The notes: a model not told the origin generated them from the letters alone. A stretch of DNA of 64,000 nt from Pseudomonas libanensis (GCF_001439685.1 NZ_JYLH01000020.1:1-64000); one strand, 5' to 3'. Counted from the first letter of the stretch, positions 26,101 to 34,891 are shown. Translations and numbers: made by a program.

Positions 26101-27973
26101 CATTACCCGCTACGAGCGCGACCACGCCGGGCGCCTCGTCCGAAAAACCCTGCCCGATGGCAGCATTGTTGAATATACCTACGACCGCCAAGGCAACCTC
26201 CTCAGTGTCGAAGACGGCCACTGGGCGCTGGCCTACGAGTACGACCACCAAAACCGCCTCACCGCCGAACACCAAGGCTGGGGCACCCTGCGCTACGGCT
26301 ACGACGCCTGCGGCCAATTACAAAAACTGCGCCTGCCGGACAACAATCGCCTCACCTTCAACCACGACAAAGGCGGCCACCTCGCCACCGTCGAGCTCAA
26401 CGGCGAAGTGCTCACCTCTCACCTTTTCCGAGCCGGTCGTGAACACCAGCGCCAACAAGGCCAACTGCTCAGCCACTACCACTACGACGACCAAAACCGC
26501 CTGCACGCCCACGCCGTCACACAGCAGGAAAATTACCTTTACCAGCGCCAATACGACTACGACAAATCCGGCAACCTCACCCGCCTGCTCGACACCCGCA
26601 AAGGCCAACACGATTACCGCTACGACCCGCTCACCCGTCTGACCCGCGCCGATCATTCACAGGACGTACAAGAACGCTTCGCCCACAACCCGGCGGGCAA
26701 CCTGCTCATGCAAGACCGCCCCGGCCCGGACATCGTCGCCGCTAACCGCCTGGTGATCCAGGGTGACCGCCACTACGACTACGACGCCTTCGGCAATCTG
26801 ATACGCGAACGACGCGGCAAAGGCCAGCAACTCGTCACTGAATACTGCTACGACTGCCAGCATCGGCTGATCGAGGTCAAAAAGCCCAACGACGAAACCG
26901 CCAGTTACCGCTACGACCCTTTTGGGCGGCGCATCAGCAAGACCGTGGAGGGCAAGACCACCGAGTTTTTCTGGCAAGGCGATAAGTTGATTGCCGAGCA
27001 TCATGCGGATTGTCATCGCAGCTACATCTACGAGCCCGGCAGCTTCCGTCCACTGGTACTGCTGGAAGGCTACGGCCCACAAGCCACAACGCCCTACCAC
27101 TACCAACTCGACCACCTTGGCACACCACAAGAACTCACCGACACCGCAGGCGAAATCGTCTGGTCCGCCCACTACCGCGCCTACGGCCAGATCGCCCGGC
27201 TCGACGTAAGCAAGATCGACAATCCGTTGCGCTTTCAAGGGCAGTATTTCGATCAGGAAAGCGGACTGCACTACAACCGTCATCGCTACTACAATCCGGA
27301 TATCGGTCGTTACCTGACGCCGGATCCGGTGAAGTTGGCGGGTGGGATCAATGGGTACCAGTACGTGCCCAACCCGACGGGATGGGTGGACCCGTTGGGT
27401 CTAAATACGTGCCCAGGTAGGGATGGGTGTCAGTCAACAACCGGCCCAGATAGCCCAATAGCAAAGGCAAGAGTTGATGAGGGGCAACCCTCAGCGCCTC
27501 AACCGACCGGGGATCATAGACGGGCTAGAATAGAGGAGCTAAGTGAGACAAATGCGAAACGTCGAATTTTGGAATACGAAGCAAAGTACGACATGCACAT
27601 GGTTGGCAAGCATGGTCCAGAAGTTGAGCCATCTAAAATGAGTCAACGTTCGATAGATGGAACGGACCCCATAACAGGTAGCTTACCGCTTAAGAGAAAA
27701 GGCGTTCCCAGCTCACAATTTAACAGTTGGAAGCTTCAGCTTCAGGCTTGGACAAAGGCAACTTCAAGGGTTGAACGTGGACTCCCGCGTTACACCGGAA
27801 TAGATGGTAACAAGAACGATATAGTCCGACTAGAACTGCCAGGTGCTGGGCGTGGCTACAGGCCAAACAAGATGGACCCGAACAATCCATTATTTAACCC
27901 TTCGATGAATGGTGCCGAAATGAAATTCCGTGAAGATGGCACGCCATTTACCCTATTCCCTATTAAGGAGTGA
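23129..27973 (+). CDS. RHS-repeat polymorphic toxin
   Basis: A 1614-residue protein. Residues ~1-400 are a non-repetitive N-terminal region with a hydrophobic patch near 270-330 and no PAAR motif. A DUF6531-like segment begins near CPVSMVTGEELL (~420). Residues ~570-1350 are YD/RHS repeats (YRYD, YSYNKRGQL, YEYDHQNRL). The conserved end of the core, GLHYNRHRYYNPDIGRYLTPDP...WVDPLGLN, stops near 1426 and is the expected self-cleavage region. Residues 1427-1614 are the variable toxin tip, containing H-x4-H-G (His1490, His1495) and lower GC. The start is uncertain: TTG at 23129, or ATG at 23165, which lacks a good ribosome site. An immunity gene follows. The delivery route is not shown. Confidence 0.88.
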   Translation: MIPAFASFVLAPMDPKAPDVKGVLADFRTCLNTFDEWADSLLSGSALTVEQLFKVGEDVALVAPISSEKPSRTVAQCKAQGGLTLVHLFESTQFVPIGNTRVMLQAIAQDGSPVGAPIHHTIGPSGILEVNDCSRDQRYQITFYPNVSKDHVKALYASYGSVIAGLEADLRKQWDERFKPQWADFSQAPAYKRSGLQGIAFASGIGKAFYNLWDNITELYDLLANLKSNSEKLLKYISQADLDELLKLGKDTLAKGLLVLSDEPLLFIYLAAMVAWIRMLPPPQMYELLGEITGEVLINLLLIWATRGIGVQLRLGAQMLSRVKSGQARALLELLAKQATGPRLETHVEVAKPVLLGSAATPVKVVPAVPLKAGEQLVANPVPAVRSKTRQTVLVRQEAVDDVPAVGSNPKGDAAGPADKTATSGCPVSMVTGEELLTLTDGVLDGILPFEWTRLYRTSAVEVDCGLGFGWSHGLAHRLAVSGESVVWTDHENRRTQFPLPTDSRAAITNSLAEAAIYLGSAPDELVLAQASRFYHFRDGVLVSISDAYDNRLRIVRDRSGRIERLDNGCGRSLLLRYELDRIVAVDYQVHRAKGREPYVWETEQNVVSYAYDEDGRLVCATNAVGESERYRYDEQHVILERQLAGGASFFWAWEGSGKAARCVRHWASFSQMDTRYAWGDDGRVTVHNADGSQEVYVHDDRARLVQRIDPDGAQHFKSYDEKGRLTVEQDPLGAVTAYQYDEAGRLVALFPGDDEPTSYEHDNGFVRVVRRGEAVWKYERNDQGDVTRRTDPDGQVTDYSYNKRGQLTGVWYPDHSCHRLVWNERGQLLEEQLPNGAIKRYRYDDLGREIAREDEHGAQALYEWDAVGRLLKLTQPGGATREFSYNPYGKIIAERDELGHVTRYEYADGLHLISRRLNADGTQVKYRYDNARLLLTEIENEVGETYQLTYHPNGLIQQETGFDGQRTAYAYDLNGNLQEKTEHGDDGSQLITRYERDHAGRLVRKTLPDGSIVEYTYDRQGNLLSVEDGHWALAYEYDHQNRLTAEHQGWGTLRYGYDACGQLQKLRLPDNNRLTFNHDKGGHLATVELNGEVLTSHLFRAGREHQRQQGQLLSHYHYDDQNRLHAHAVTQQENYLYQRQYDYDKSGNLTRLLDTRKGQHDYRYDPLTRLTRADHSQDVQERFAHNPAGNLLMQDRPGPDIVAANRLVIQGDRHYDYDAFGNLIRERRGKGQQLVTEYCYDCQHRLIEVKKPNDETASYRYDPFGRRISKTVEGKTTEFFWQGDKLIAEHHADCHRSYIYEPGSFRPLVLLEGYGPQATTPYHYQLDHLGTPQELTDTAGEIVWSAHYRAYGQIARLDVSKIDNPLRFQGQYFDQESGLHYNRHRYYNPDIGRYLTPDPVKLAGGINGYQYVPNPTGWVDPLGLNTCPGRDGCQSTTGPDSPIAKARVDEGQPSAPQPTGDHRRARIEELSETNAKRRILEYEAKYDMHMVGKHGPEVEPSKMSQRSIDGTDPITGSLPLKRKGVPSSQFNSWKLQLQAWTKATSRVERGLPRYTGIDGNKNDIVRLELPGAGRGYRPNKMDPNNPLFNPSMNGAEMKFREDGTPFTLFPIKE

Positions 27974-27976
27974 AAA

Positions 27977-28396
27977 ATGCTATTTCATCCATGCTCTGAA
28001 AGCATACCTTTCGACGCAAGCTTACGCTATTTCGTGGGAGCTTTCGATATTTACGATAGGGAAGAAACCAAGGGAAAAGAGCTGTATGCCTATAACCCCA
28101 ACAACGAGGAAGATAGGGAATACCTAATTATAAAGTACTGCCTAGACCCTCATACCAGATACTCTTATCGTCACAAATACAAATTAATTGAAAACCTAGT
28201 TACTGCTCTAAACACTGAAAACTTTGACTTTGGCTCCTTCTTTGAAGACGACCCTGATGAGCATTCATCGATGGCCTGGGACGAAACAGAAATAGCCGAC
28301 CCCCGAGGCTTCTTTGCGGACATCTATCGGCTAGCCAACGAGGTCTGGAAAGAAGATCTCCAAAAAGCCAGCCTCGAAGACCCTGCCACATGGTGA
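27977..28396 (+). CDS. Probable immunity protein for the RHS toxin
   Basis: A 139-residue, acidic protein (FGSFFEDDPDEHSS near residues 88-101) starting three bases after the RHS stop, with AAGGAG upstream. I do not recognise the family. Its position directly behind the toxin tip, its small size, its acidity and the same AT-richer composition as the tip (unlike the GC-rich flanks) are the usual marks of a cognate immunity protein that binds and neutralises the toxin in the producing cell. It has no signal peptide, so it is cytoplasmic. Confidence 0.7.
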   Translation: MLFHPCSESIPFDASLRYFVGAFDIYDREETKGKELYAYNPNNEEDREYLIIKYCLDPHTRYSYRHKYKLIENLVTALNTENFDFGSFFEDDPDEHSSMAWDETEIADPRGFFADIYRLANEVWKEDLQKASLEDPATW

Positions 28397-28426
28397 CCCC
28401 CAGTATTGAATACACCAAATATCCAA

Positions 28427-28516
28427 TGTGGGAGGCGGCTTGCCCCCGATGGCGGTGTGTCAGCTTGCACATGCATTGACTGAACCACTGCTATCGGGGG
28501 CAAGCCCCCTCCCACA
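28427..28516. repeat. REPIN (two inverted REPs)
   Basis: TGTGGGAGGCGGCTTGCCCCC (plus) and GGGGGCAAGCCCCCTCCCACA (minus) are separated by about 45 bases. A further degenerate minus-oriented REP lies at 28571-28592. These elements fill the gap between the immunity gene and the M20 peptidase gene. Confidence 0.85.
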
Positions 28517-28626
28517 TTTGGATTGAGGCACATCAGGCAAATATTCGGCGGCTGAAACATCGCCACTGCTGCAAGCCAAGCCCCTCCCACATTTATATCT
28601 ACCTCGTTCTGTAATCCCGGATCTGA

Positions 28627-29856
28627 TCAGCGCTTGGCCAGTTCCATAATCATCCGGCTCAACAAATAAACCCGCGGCACTACACTCTCCACCTCGGCAT
28701 ATTCCTCCGGTGTGTGAATATTCCCGCCCACTATCCCAAACCCATCCAACGTCGGCGTACCTACCCCGGCCGACAAACTCGCGTCCGCCGCCCCACCGCT
28801 GCCTTCGATGGTCAACTTGCGTCCAAGCTCACCATAAATACCCTGGGCTATCGCCACCAACTTATCCGACTCGGCCGTCTGCGGCATCGGCGGTAAGCCG
28901 CGTTGCAGGCTGGTCTTCACGTCGGTTTCGGGGATCAGTTTGTTCGCTGAAACCCGGGCCAGGTCCTTTTCGATCCGGTCAAACTCTTCCGGCAAGGCGG
29001 CGCGTACGTCGGCCTTGGCGGTGGCCTGGTCGGGGATGACGTTGGTGCGGTCGCCGGCCTTGAGCACGGTGAAGTTGATGGTGGTTTTCTTGTCTTCATC
29101 GCCCAGCTTGCCCAGTTGCAGGATCTGGTGCGCGGCTTCCATGGCGGCGTTGCGTCCCAGTTCCGGGGCGACGCCGGCGTGGGCGGCCTTGCCTTTGACT
29201 TCGACCACGGCGGTGGCGCTGCCTTTGCGCCACACCACCAGGCCGTCGGCTGGGCGGCCGGGTTCAAGGTTGAGGGTCACGTCGTGGCCCTTGGCAGTGT
29301 TGCGGATCAGTTCGGAGGCGGCTTCGGAGCCGGTTTCTTCGCTGGCGTCGAGCAGGAAGGTGATTTGCGCGTAGTCCTTGAAGCCCTGGTTTTTCAGGAC
29401 TTTAAGTGCGTAGATGCCGGCGACGATGCCGCCCTTGTCATCCATTACGCCGGGGCCATAGGCGCGGCCGTCCTTGATGTGGAACGGGCGTTCGGCGGCC
29501 GAGCCTTCCTTGAAGACGGTGTCCATGTGGGCCATCAGCAGGATTTTGGCCTTGCCGGTGCCCTTGAGCGTGGCGATCACATGGCTGTTGTTGGCGGCTT
29601 TGTCCGGCACCAGCTCAATGCTGAAACCCAATTGTTTTAACTCGTCCACGGCGATGTCGCGCACTTGGGTCAGGCCCGGCTCGTAGCCTGAACCTGAATC
29701 GATGTTCACCAGGCGTTCGAGCAGTTTCAGGGCCTCGGCCTTGTACTGTTCGGCCTCGGCCTGGATCTGTTTGTGGGGTTCGGCGCTGTAGGCCGGCAGG
29801 ACGAAGGACAAGGCCAGGGTGGCGGCCAGGAGGGTACGCGGGAAGGTGAAGAGCAT
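28627..29856 (-). CDS. M20 family glutamate carboxypeptidase (CPG2-like), secreted
   Basis: A 409-residue peptidase with an N-terminal signal peptide (cleavage near LPAYSA, residue 25). Zinc-site motifs of M20 enzymes are present: LLMAHMDTVF, GPGVMDDKGG, DASEETGSE and NLEPG. The C-terminal GSGGAADASLSAGVGTPTLDGFG is typical of carboxypeptidase G2, which removes C-terminal glutamate from folates and acyl-glutamates in the periplasm. The dimerisation (lid) domain occupies the middle third. A single gene; a cyclase gene lies upstream in the same direction. The substrate is inferred from the family. Confidence 0.9.
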   Translation of the reverse strand: MLFTFPRTLLAATLALSFVLPAYSAEPHKQIQAEAEQYKAEALKLLERLVNIDSGSGYEPGLTQVRDIAVDELKQLGFSIELVPDKAANNSHVIATLKGTGKAKILLMAHMDTVFKEGSAAERPFHIKDGRAYGPGVMDDKGGIVAGIYALKVLKNQGFKDYAQITFLLDASEETGSEAASELIRNTAKGHDVTLNLEPGRPADGLVVWRKGSATAVVEVKGKAAHAGVAPELGRNAAMEAAHQILQLGKLGDEDKKTTINFTVLKAGDRTNVIPDQATAKADVRAALPEEFDRIEKDLARVSANKLIPETDVKTSLQRGLPPMPQTAESDKLVAIAQGIYGELGRKLTIEGSGGAADASLSAGVGTPTLDGFGIVGGNIHTPEEYAEVESVVPRVYLLSRMIMELAKR

Positions 29857-29903
29857 GGGCCGATCCTTGTTTTTGTTGGAAAGTGCGCCAATACCCTACC
29901 CCA

Positions 29904-30962
29904 CTAGACCGAGCGCAACCAACTCCCCTGCACTGCGCTGACGCGGTTGCGCCCGCTGCTCTTGGCTTCGTACAACGCCTGGTCGGCATCGTTGAGCCAA
30001 CTGATGGCGTCGGCATGGGCAGGCTGATACAGCGCCAGGCCGATGCTCAAGCTGACGCGCAGTGTCGGGTCCTGAGCGTAGGCCAAGGCGTTGAAGCGAT
30101 CGCGCAGCGCCTCCATGACCTCAGTGGCACGGTTGAGCGGCATGTCTGGCAGGATCACGCAGAACTCATCGCCACCGTAACGTCCGGCCAGGTCGGTGGT
30201 GCGCAGGTTCTGGCGCAGCACCTTGCTTAACTGGCGCAGCACGATATCGCCGGTCACATGGCCGTAGGTGTCGTTGATGGTCTTGAAGTGGTCGATGTCG
30301 ATCAAGGCGATGGCTGCACCCGCCGGGCCTCGGCGGCAGCGTTGGAATTCGATGTCCAGGTGGTCTTTCCAGGCCCCGTGGTTGAGCAGGCCGGACAGGC
30401 TGTCGGTACGGCTCAGGGCCAGCAGCTCGCGCTTGTGGCGGGCCAGGGTTACCGCCTGGCGATAGCAGATCCAGCCCAGGGCCATCGGATACAGCATCAG
30501 GATCGGCAGGCAGGCATACACCTGGGCCTGGGTGGTCACGGTGATGAACGCCGGGGCGAATATCAGCAGCGCCGTGCCCAGCCCCAGCGCCTGTGCCACC
30601 CAGCCAGCGAACATGAAGCGCGGGCCGCCGATGGCGACGTTGTTCATGCTCATCATCGACAAGGTGGTGACGCTGGGCAGCGGGTTGAAGTGCATCGCGC
30701 CGACCCAGAAGCCACCGCAGAAGGAGTCGAACAACAGGCTGCGGCGCTCACTGCGCAACGTGTGGACCGCACGCAACGAAATTTGAAAAGCCACATGCGG
30801 CCACACAAACGCGTTGATCAGCATCCAGGCCCACACCCACACGGAGGGACTCAGCGGGTACATGCCAAACGCGACGCAAATAAAGCCGAGCGCGAGCCCC
30901 AGGAGGCGTGATTTGTACAAGCGCGAAGCGAGCGGAAGTCCATTTCCTCCGACGGCTGACAT
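29904..30962 (-). CDS. Diguanylate cyclase with MASE2-like membrane sensor
   Basis: A 352-residue protein. Residues ~20-170 contain paired membrane helices, with a MASE2-like region as in AdrA/DgcC. Residues ~190-345 form a GGDEF domain with active site RYGGDEF (GGDEF about 258-262). An RxxD product-inhibition site (RTTD) lies five residues before it. LSRTDSLSGLLNHGAW marks the domain start. It should be active and make cyclic di-GMP from GTP. The ATG at 30962 is chosen; a TTG four codons earlier is possible, and neither has a strong ribosome site. Confidence 0.88.
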   Translation of the reverse strand: MSAVGGNGLPLASRLYKSRLLGLALGFICVAFGMYPLSPSVWVWAWMLINAFVWPHVAFQISLRAVHTLRSERRSLLFDSFCGGFWVGAMHFNPLPSVTTLSMMSMNNVAIGGPRFMFAGWVAQALGLGTALLIFAPAFITVTTQAQVYACLPILMLYPMALGWICYRQAVTLARHKRELLALSRTDSLSGLLNHGAWKDHLDIEFQRCRRGPAGAAIALIDIDHFKTINDTYGHVTGDIVLRQLSKVLRQNLRTTDLAGRYGGDEFCVILPDMPLNRATEVMEALRDRFNALAYAQDPTLRVSLSIGLALYQPAHADAISWLNDADQALYEAKSSGRNRVSAVQGSWLRSV

Positions 30963-31040
30963 GGTGGAGTGCAATCCAGGGGGAGTGCCTGGAGTCTATC
31001 AGGGTAACGGCAAATCGCCACTACCACTTAGAAGCTGACG

Positions 31041-31670
31041 TCAGTGTGAAAAACCACGCGCCAGCATCAGCGCAACGCCCAACAGCAACATCGCGGTGAT
31101 GCGCTGCAACAACACCCGCCGCTTGGGGTTTTCCAACACGTGCTTGATACGCTGGCCGAAATAGCAATACAGGCAGCCGCTGGCAAATTGCAGCAGCAGG
31201 AACGTCAGGCCAAGGATGGCGATATCCGCCGCTGAACTGTGCTCCCCCGCCCCGGCGAACTGCGGGAACACCGCACTGAACATGATGATGGTCTTGGGGT
31301 TGGAAAACCCGGTCAACAACCCTTTGCCGAACAGGCTGCGCGAGCCCTCCACTGTGCCGGCGTTGATTGCCACACCGCTGCTGGTCCACTGTTTATAGGC
31401 CAGATACAAGATGTAGGCCACGCCGACAAACTGGATAGTCTGGGTAATGGCGAGGTTGCCCTTGATCAACTCCGAGAAGCCGACGGCAAAGATCAGGATG
31501 GAAATCAGGTACGACACGCTGGCGCCGATCTGCGCCGGGATCGAACTGCGCAGGCCGTCCTTCAAGCCCAGGCTCAGCAACAGCAGGGTCATGGGGCCGG
31601 GGCTGAAGGTCATGGTGGCGCAAAACAGCAGGAAGTAGAGAAACGAAGACAGGGTTAACGCACTTGTCAT
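31041..31670 (-). CDS. LysE/RhtB-family amino-acid exporter
   Basis: A 209-residue, six-helix inner-membrane protein. The family motif FSPGPMTLLLLSLGLKDGL lies near residues 23-41, and GFSNPKTIIMF is the conserved cytoplasmic-loop motif. Members export amino acids such as lysine, homoserine or threonine. It is transcribed after (68 bases from) the TIM-barrel gene in the same direction. The substrate cannot be read from sequence. Confidence 0.88.
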   Translation of the reverse strand: MTSALTLSSFLYFLLFCATMTFSPGPMTLLLLSLGLKDGLRSSIPAQIGASVSYLISILIFAVGFSELIKGNLAITQTIQFVGVAYILYLAYKQWTSSGVAINAGTVEGSRSLFGKGLLTGFSNPKTIIMFSAVFPQFAGAGEHSSAADIAILGLTFLLLQFASGCLYCYFGQRIKHVLENPKRRVLLQRITAMLLLGVALMLARGFSH

Positions 31671-31738
31671 GGCCAGGGACCTTGAATGGATAGAAACAGC
31701 AACGGGGCGAGCGCCGCAAGCGCCCGCCCCTGTGTCCG

Positions 31739-32608
31739 TCAGGCGACAGCGATTTCGGTCGTCAGGGATTCGCGGTACATCACCGCCAGGTCAGCCAGGG
31801 CCGCCTTGGCGGTCTGGTTGCGGGTTTCGAAGGCCACCAGGCCTTTCCAGTTAGTCTCGACGATGGCCTGCATGACGTCGGCATAGTCACAGTTGCCGTC
31901 GTGAATGCCGAAATGCTGATCCTGCACGCCATTGTTGTTGCTGAAGGAAATGCCCTTGATCAGGTGGTGATACTTGCGCACCACTTCCGCCGGCAGACCG
32001 TTCTCGATGTTGGCGTGGCCGGCATCGAGGAAAAAGTACAGATTGCTGTGGGCTTGCAGGCGCTCGAACACAAAGGCGTATTCCGCTTCATGGGTGAAGA
32101 TGTAGTGGAACGGCCGGTAGTTGACGTAGTTGGACAGGTTTTCCAGGTAGATATCCGTGCCCTTGGCCTCGGCGTAAATCGCCAGCTCCTGCACCGACTT
32201 CAGGTAATGCTCCAGGGCGACCTTCTTGGCCATCAGCACCATTTTCGGTTCGACGATGCAACCGCCATGAATGATCAGCGGCGCGCCCAGGCGGCTGGCG
32301 ATGTCGATTTCTTTCTTTACATATTCCACGGCCGCGGCCCGGAACGCCTCGACGTCACTGGCCAGCGGCGCCTTGAAGTTGCCATGGAAGACCGGCTTGA
32401 TGCCGGTGGCCGCGATTTGCGCCTGCAGGCTTTCGATGCGCGCATCGGTCCAGTCGTCGACCATTTCCCCAAACAGGCTGCCGTCGATATACCAATGGGT
32501 GCAGTTGCCTTCGATGGCGGTTTCCAGGCCTTTCTCGGCGCCCAGGTATTTCTGGTGGGCCACACCGGTGCAGAACGGCACGGTGGCGTTGATCAGTTTG
32601 CTTTCCAT
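31739..32608 (-). CDS. TIM-barrel sugar-phosphate isomerase/epimerase family protein
   Basis: A 289-residue AP-endonuclease-2-like TIM barrel. Candidate metal ligands of the family are visible: the Glu of DIYLENLSN, Asp/His in FLDAGHANIENG, the His of the FGIHDGNCD loop and the late Glu of VAFETRN. Members isomerise or epimerise sugars or myo-inositol derivatives; the substrate is unknown. AAGGAAT precedes the ATG. It lies 27 bases downstream of the rubredoxin gene in the same direction, so the two may be co-transcribed with the LysE exporter. Confidence 0.82.
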   Translation of the reverse strand: MESKLINATVPFCTGVAHQKYLGAEKGLETAIEGNCTHWYIDGSLFGEMVDDWTDARIESLQAQIAATGIKPVFHGNFKAPLASDVEAFRAAAVEYVKKEIDIASRLGAPLIIHGGCIVEPKMVLMAKKVALEHYLKSVQELAIYAEAKGTDIYLENLSNYVNYRPFHYIFTHEAEYAFVFERLQAHSNLYFFLDAGHANIENGLPAEVVRKYHHLIKGISFSNNNGVQDQHFGIHDGNCDYADVMQAIVETNWKGLVAFETRNQTAKAALADLAVMYRESLTTEIAVA

Positions 32609-32635
32609 GGGGCGATTCCTTTCGTGGATGGAGCG

Positions 32636-32818
32636 TCAGGCTTCTAGAGGTTCGGGGAGCTCAATGGCCATGAAGTCGGCCTTGGTCACGCCGCAATCCG
32701 GGCATGTCCAGTTTTCAGGCACCTCTTCCCAAGGGGTGCCTGCGGGTATCCCGTCCTCCGGGATACCCAATTCTTCCACGTACATAAAACCGCAGGGAGC
32801 ACACATATAAGTCTTCAT
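32636..32818 (-). CDS. Rubredoxin
   Basis: A 60-residue iron protein. It has two Cys-x2-Cys knuckles: CAPCGF near the N-terminus and CPDCG at about residues 39-43, with the acidic, Trp-containing spacer (W-E-E-V-P-E-N-W) typical of rubredoxins. It binds one iron with four Cys and shuttles electrons, in pseudomonads often to alkane hydroxylase or similar oxygenases; no such partner is next to it. It is divergent from the MocR regulator gene across a 158-base gap. Confidence 0.9.
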   Translation of the reverse strand: MKTYMCAPCGFMYVEELGIPEDGIPAGTPWEEVPENWTCPDCGVTKADFMAIELPEPLEA

Positions 32819-32976
32819 GAGAATGCAGAATCCATTGCCCGCGTGTAGGAAACTTCGCCAACTCCTGGCGAGCTGCCGCGCAGTCTAGGGGACTGGCATT
32901 GCACAAGGCAGGTAAAGTGATGCCTAATCCGGCCTAACTTCACCGGTAAAAGCACCAGCAAAGACAAGGAAGGTTC

Positions 32977-34401
32977 ATGTTTGTATCGGCTATCGCCTTT
33001 GTGGATGGCACCCCCAAGGTGCAACAGATCGTCGAGGCATTCAGCCAGGCCATCGAAAACGGCGAATGGGCACCGGGCAGCAAGTTGCCGTCGGTGCGTG
33101 AATTGACCCAGGTCCTGGGCGTCAGCAAGTTCACCCTCAACGAAGCGCTGGACCGTTTGCGCGGGCGCCACCTGCTCACCTCCAGCCAGGGTCGTGGCTA
33201 TTTCGTGGCCATGGACAACGCCCGCCCGGCGTCGGTGACCTGGGTCGACCTGTTGCCCCAGGACCTGCTCAGCGTATTGCGCCGCCCTTTGGTCACCGCC
33301 AGTGGCGAGCTGCGTCCGGGTGGCGGGCACCTGCCGGAGGAATGGCTCAATGGCGAGGCAATTCGCCAGGCCATGCGCAGCGTCGTGCGCGCGCCGTCGT
33401 TGCGCATCGCCGGGCTGGGCACGCCGGCCGGGTTGCTGCCGTTGCGCCAGGCGTTACAACAGAAGTTGCATGGCGAGGGCTTGTCGGTACCGGTGGAGCA
33501 AATCATCACGACGCCCAACACCGTGCAGGGCCTGGACATGCTTATGCGCCTGCTCGCCCGGCCCGGCGACACCGTGCTGCTCGATGCGCCGTGCTACTTC
33601 AACTTCCACGCCAACCTGGCGCTGCACGGCGTCAAGGTCATCACCATCGAGCGCCGCCCCGACGGTTTCGACTTCACCGCCCTCGAACACCTGCTCGCCG
33701 AACACCGCCCCAGCCTGTACCTGACCACCAGCGTGTTGCATAACCCCACCGGCCACTCCTTCAGCCCAAGCCAGGCGTTTCGCCTGCTGCAACTGACCCA
33801 GCAGTACCACTGCCATATCGTCGAGGATGACCTCTACGGCGACCTGCACCCCAACCCGCCACCGCGCCTGGCCGCCGTTGCCGGGCTGGACCAGGTCACC
33901 TACCTGTCGGGGTTCTCGAAGATCCTCAGCGCCAACACCCGAGTCAGCTACGTGGTGGCCGCGCCGCAACTGGCCGCCAACCTGACCAATATGAAATTGA
34001 TGAGCGGCGGCGTGACCTCGGAACTGTTTGAGCAGATCGTCTACCGCATGCTCAGCGAAGGCAGCTACGCCAAGCATCGCAAGCGCATGGTGCAACGCCT
34101 GGTCGAGGCCGGCGGGCGCGTCGAGCAATGGCTCAAGCGTTGCGGTTGCGAACTGCCGATGGCCTATGAAGGCGGGATGTTTATCTGGGCGCGCCTGCCG
34201 CCGGGGGTCAACGGTGAACTGCTGGCCCAGGAGGCATTGAAACGCAGCATGGTGCTCGCGCCCGGCGCGCTGTTTGGCTACGACCCGGCCCATCGTGACT
34301 CGATGCGCTTCAACGTGGCCCATAGCGATGAGCCACGGGTGCAGCGGGTGTTTGAGGCGCTGTTGTTGCATGGGGTTGCCCAGAGCAATTCCCGCGCGTA
34401 A
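32977..34401 (+). CDS. MocR-type GntR/aminotransferase transcriptional regulator
   Basis: A 474-residue fusion. Residues ~10-80 are a GntR winged helix (NGEWAPGSKLPSVRELTQVLGVSKFTLNEALDRL). The rest is a fold-type I aminotransferase domain with a pyridoxal-phosphate lysine in YLSGFSKILS (about 315) and the preceding VEDDLYGDLHP aspartate. MocR proteins use the cofactor domain to sense amino acids or vitamers rather than for catalysis. AAGGAAGG lies upstream of the ATG. Possible targets are the divergent rubredoxin/isomerase genes; this is inference. Confidence 0.88.
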   Translation: MFVSAIAFVDGTPKVQQIVEAFSQAIENGEWAPGSKLPSVRELTQVLGVSKFTLNEALDRLRGRHLLTSSQGRGYFVAMDNARPASVTWVDLLPQDLLSVLRRPLVTASGELRPGGGHLPEEWLNGEAIRQAMRSVVRAPSLRIAGLGTPAGLLPLRQALQQKLHGEGLSVPVEQIITTPNTVQGLDMLMRLLARPGDTVLLDAPCYFNFHANLALHGVKVITIERRPDGFDFTALEHLLAEHRPSLYLTTSVLHNPTGHSFSPSQAFRLLQLTQQYHCHIVEDDLYGDLHPNPPPRLAAVAGLDQVTYLSGFSKILSANTRVSYVVAAPQLAANLTNMKLMSGGVTSELFEQIVYRMLSEGSYAKHRKRMVQRLVEAGGRVEQWLKRCGCELPMAYEGGMFIWARLPPGVNGELLAQEALKRSMVLAPGALFGYDPAHRDSMRFNVAHSDEPRVQRVFEALLLHGVAQSNSRA

Positions 34402-34420
34402 GCGTCGCCCAATGAACCTT

Positions 34421-34891
34421 TCACCCCGGCAGCGGAATCACCCGCAACGGCCGCACCGACTTATAGGAAAAGCTTGAGTAGATCTCCTTGACGCAGGGCA
34501 ACGTCTGCAAGACTTCGCGAGCAAACTCGCCAAAAGACTCCAGGTCCTTGGCCACCACTTCCAGCAAAAAGTCATAGCGCCCCGACACGTTATGGCAGGC
34601 CACGATTTCCGGAATTTCCAACAGCCGCTGCTCGAACGCCCGGGCGATGTCCTGGGTGTGGCTGTCCATCATGATGCTGACAAAGGCCGTCACGCCGTAG
34701 CCCAGCGCCTTGGGTGAGAGGATCGCCTGGTAGCCACTGATCACCCCGCTGTCCTCCAGGGCGCGCACCCGCCGCCAGCATGGTGACGTGGTCAAGGCCA
34801 CCCGCTCGGCCAGTTCGGCCACGGTCAGGCGGGCGTTGCCTTGCAATGCGTTTAACAGCGCTTTATCAGTACGGTCCAGCTTGATGGGCAT
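34421..34891 (-). CDS. mdeR: Lrp/AsnC-family regulator of methionine gamma-lyase
   Basis: A 156-residue Lrp-family protein. An N-terminal helix-turn-helix (LDRTDKALLNALQGNARLT, VALTTSPCWRRVRALE) is followed by a RAM ligand-binding domain (~65-150). It is divergent from the methionine gamma-lyase gene with a 123-base gap. This is the arrangement of mdeR/mdeA in P. putida, where MdeR activates mdeA with methionine as signal. The assignment rests on that shared arrangement and the identity of the lyase. It ends 20 bases from the MocR gene, tail to tail. Confidence 0.85.
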   Translation of the reverse strand: MPIKLDRTDKALLNALQGNARLTVAELAERVALTTSPCWRRVRALEDSGVISGYQAILSPKALGYGVTAFVSIMMDSHTQDIARAFEQRLLEIPEIVACHNVSGRYDFLLEVVAKDLESFGEFAREVLQTLPCVKEIYSSFSYKSVRPLRVIPLPG

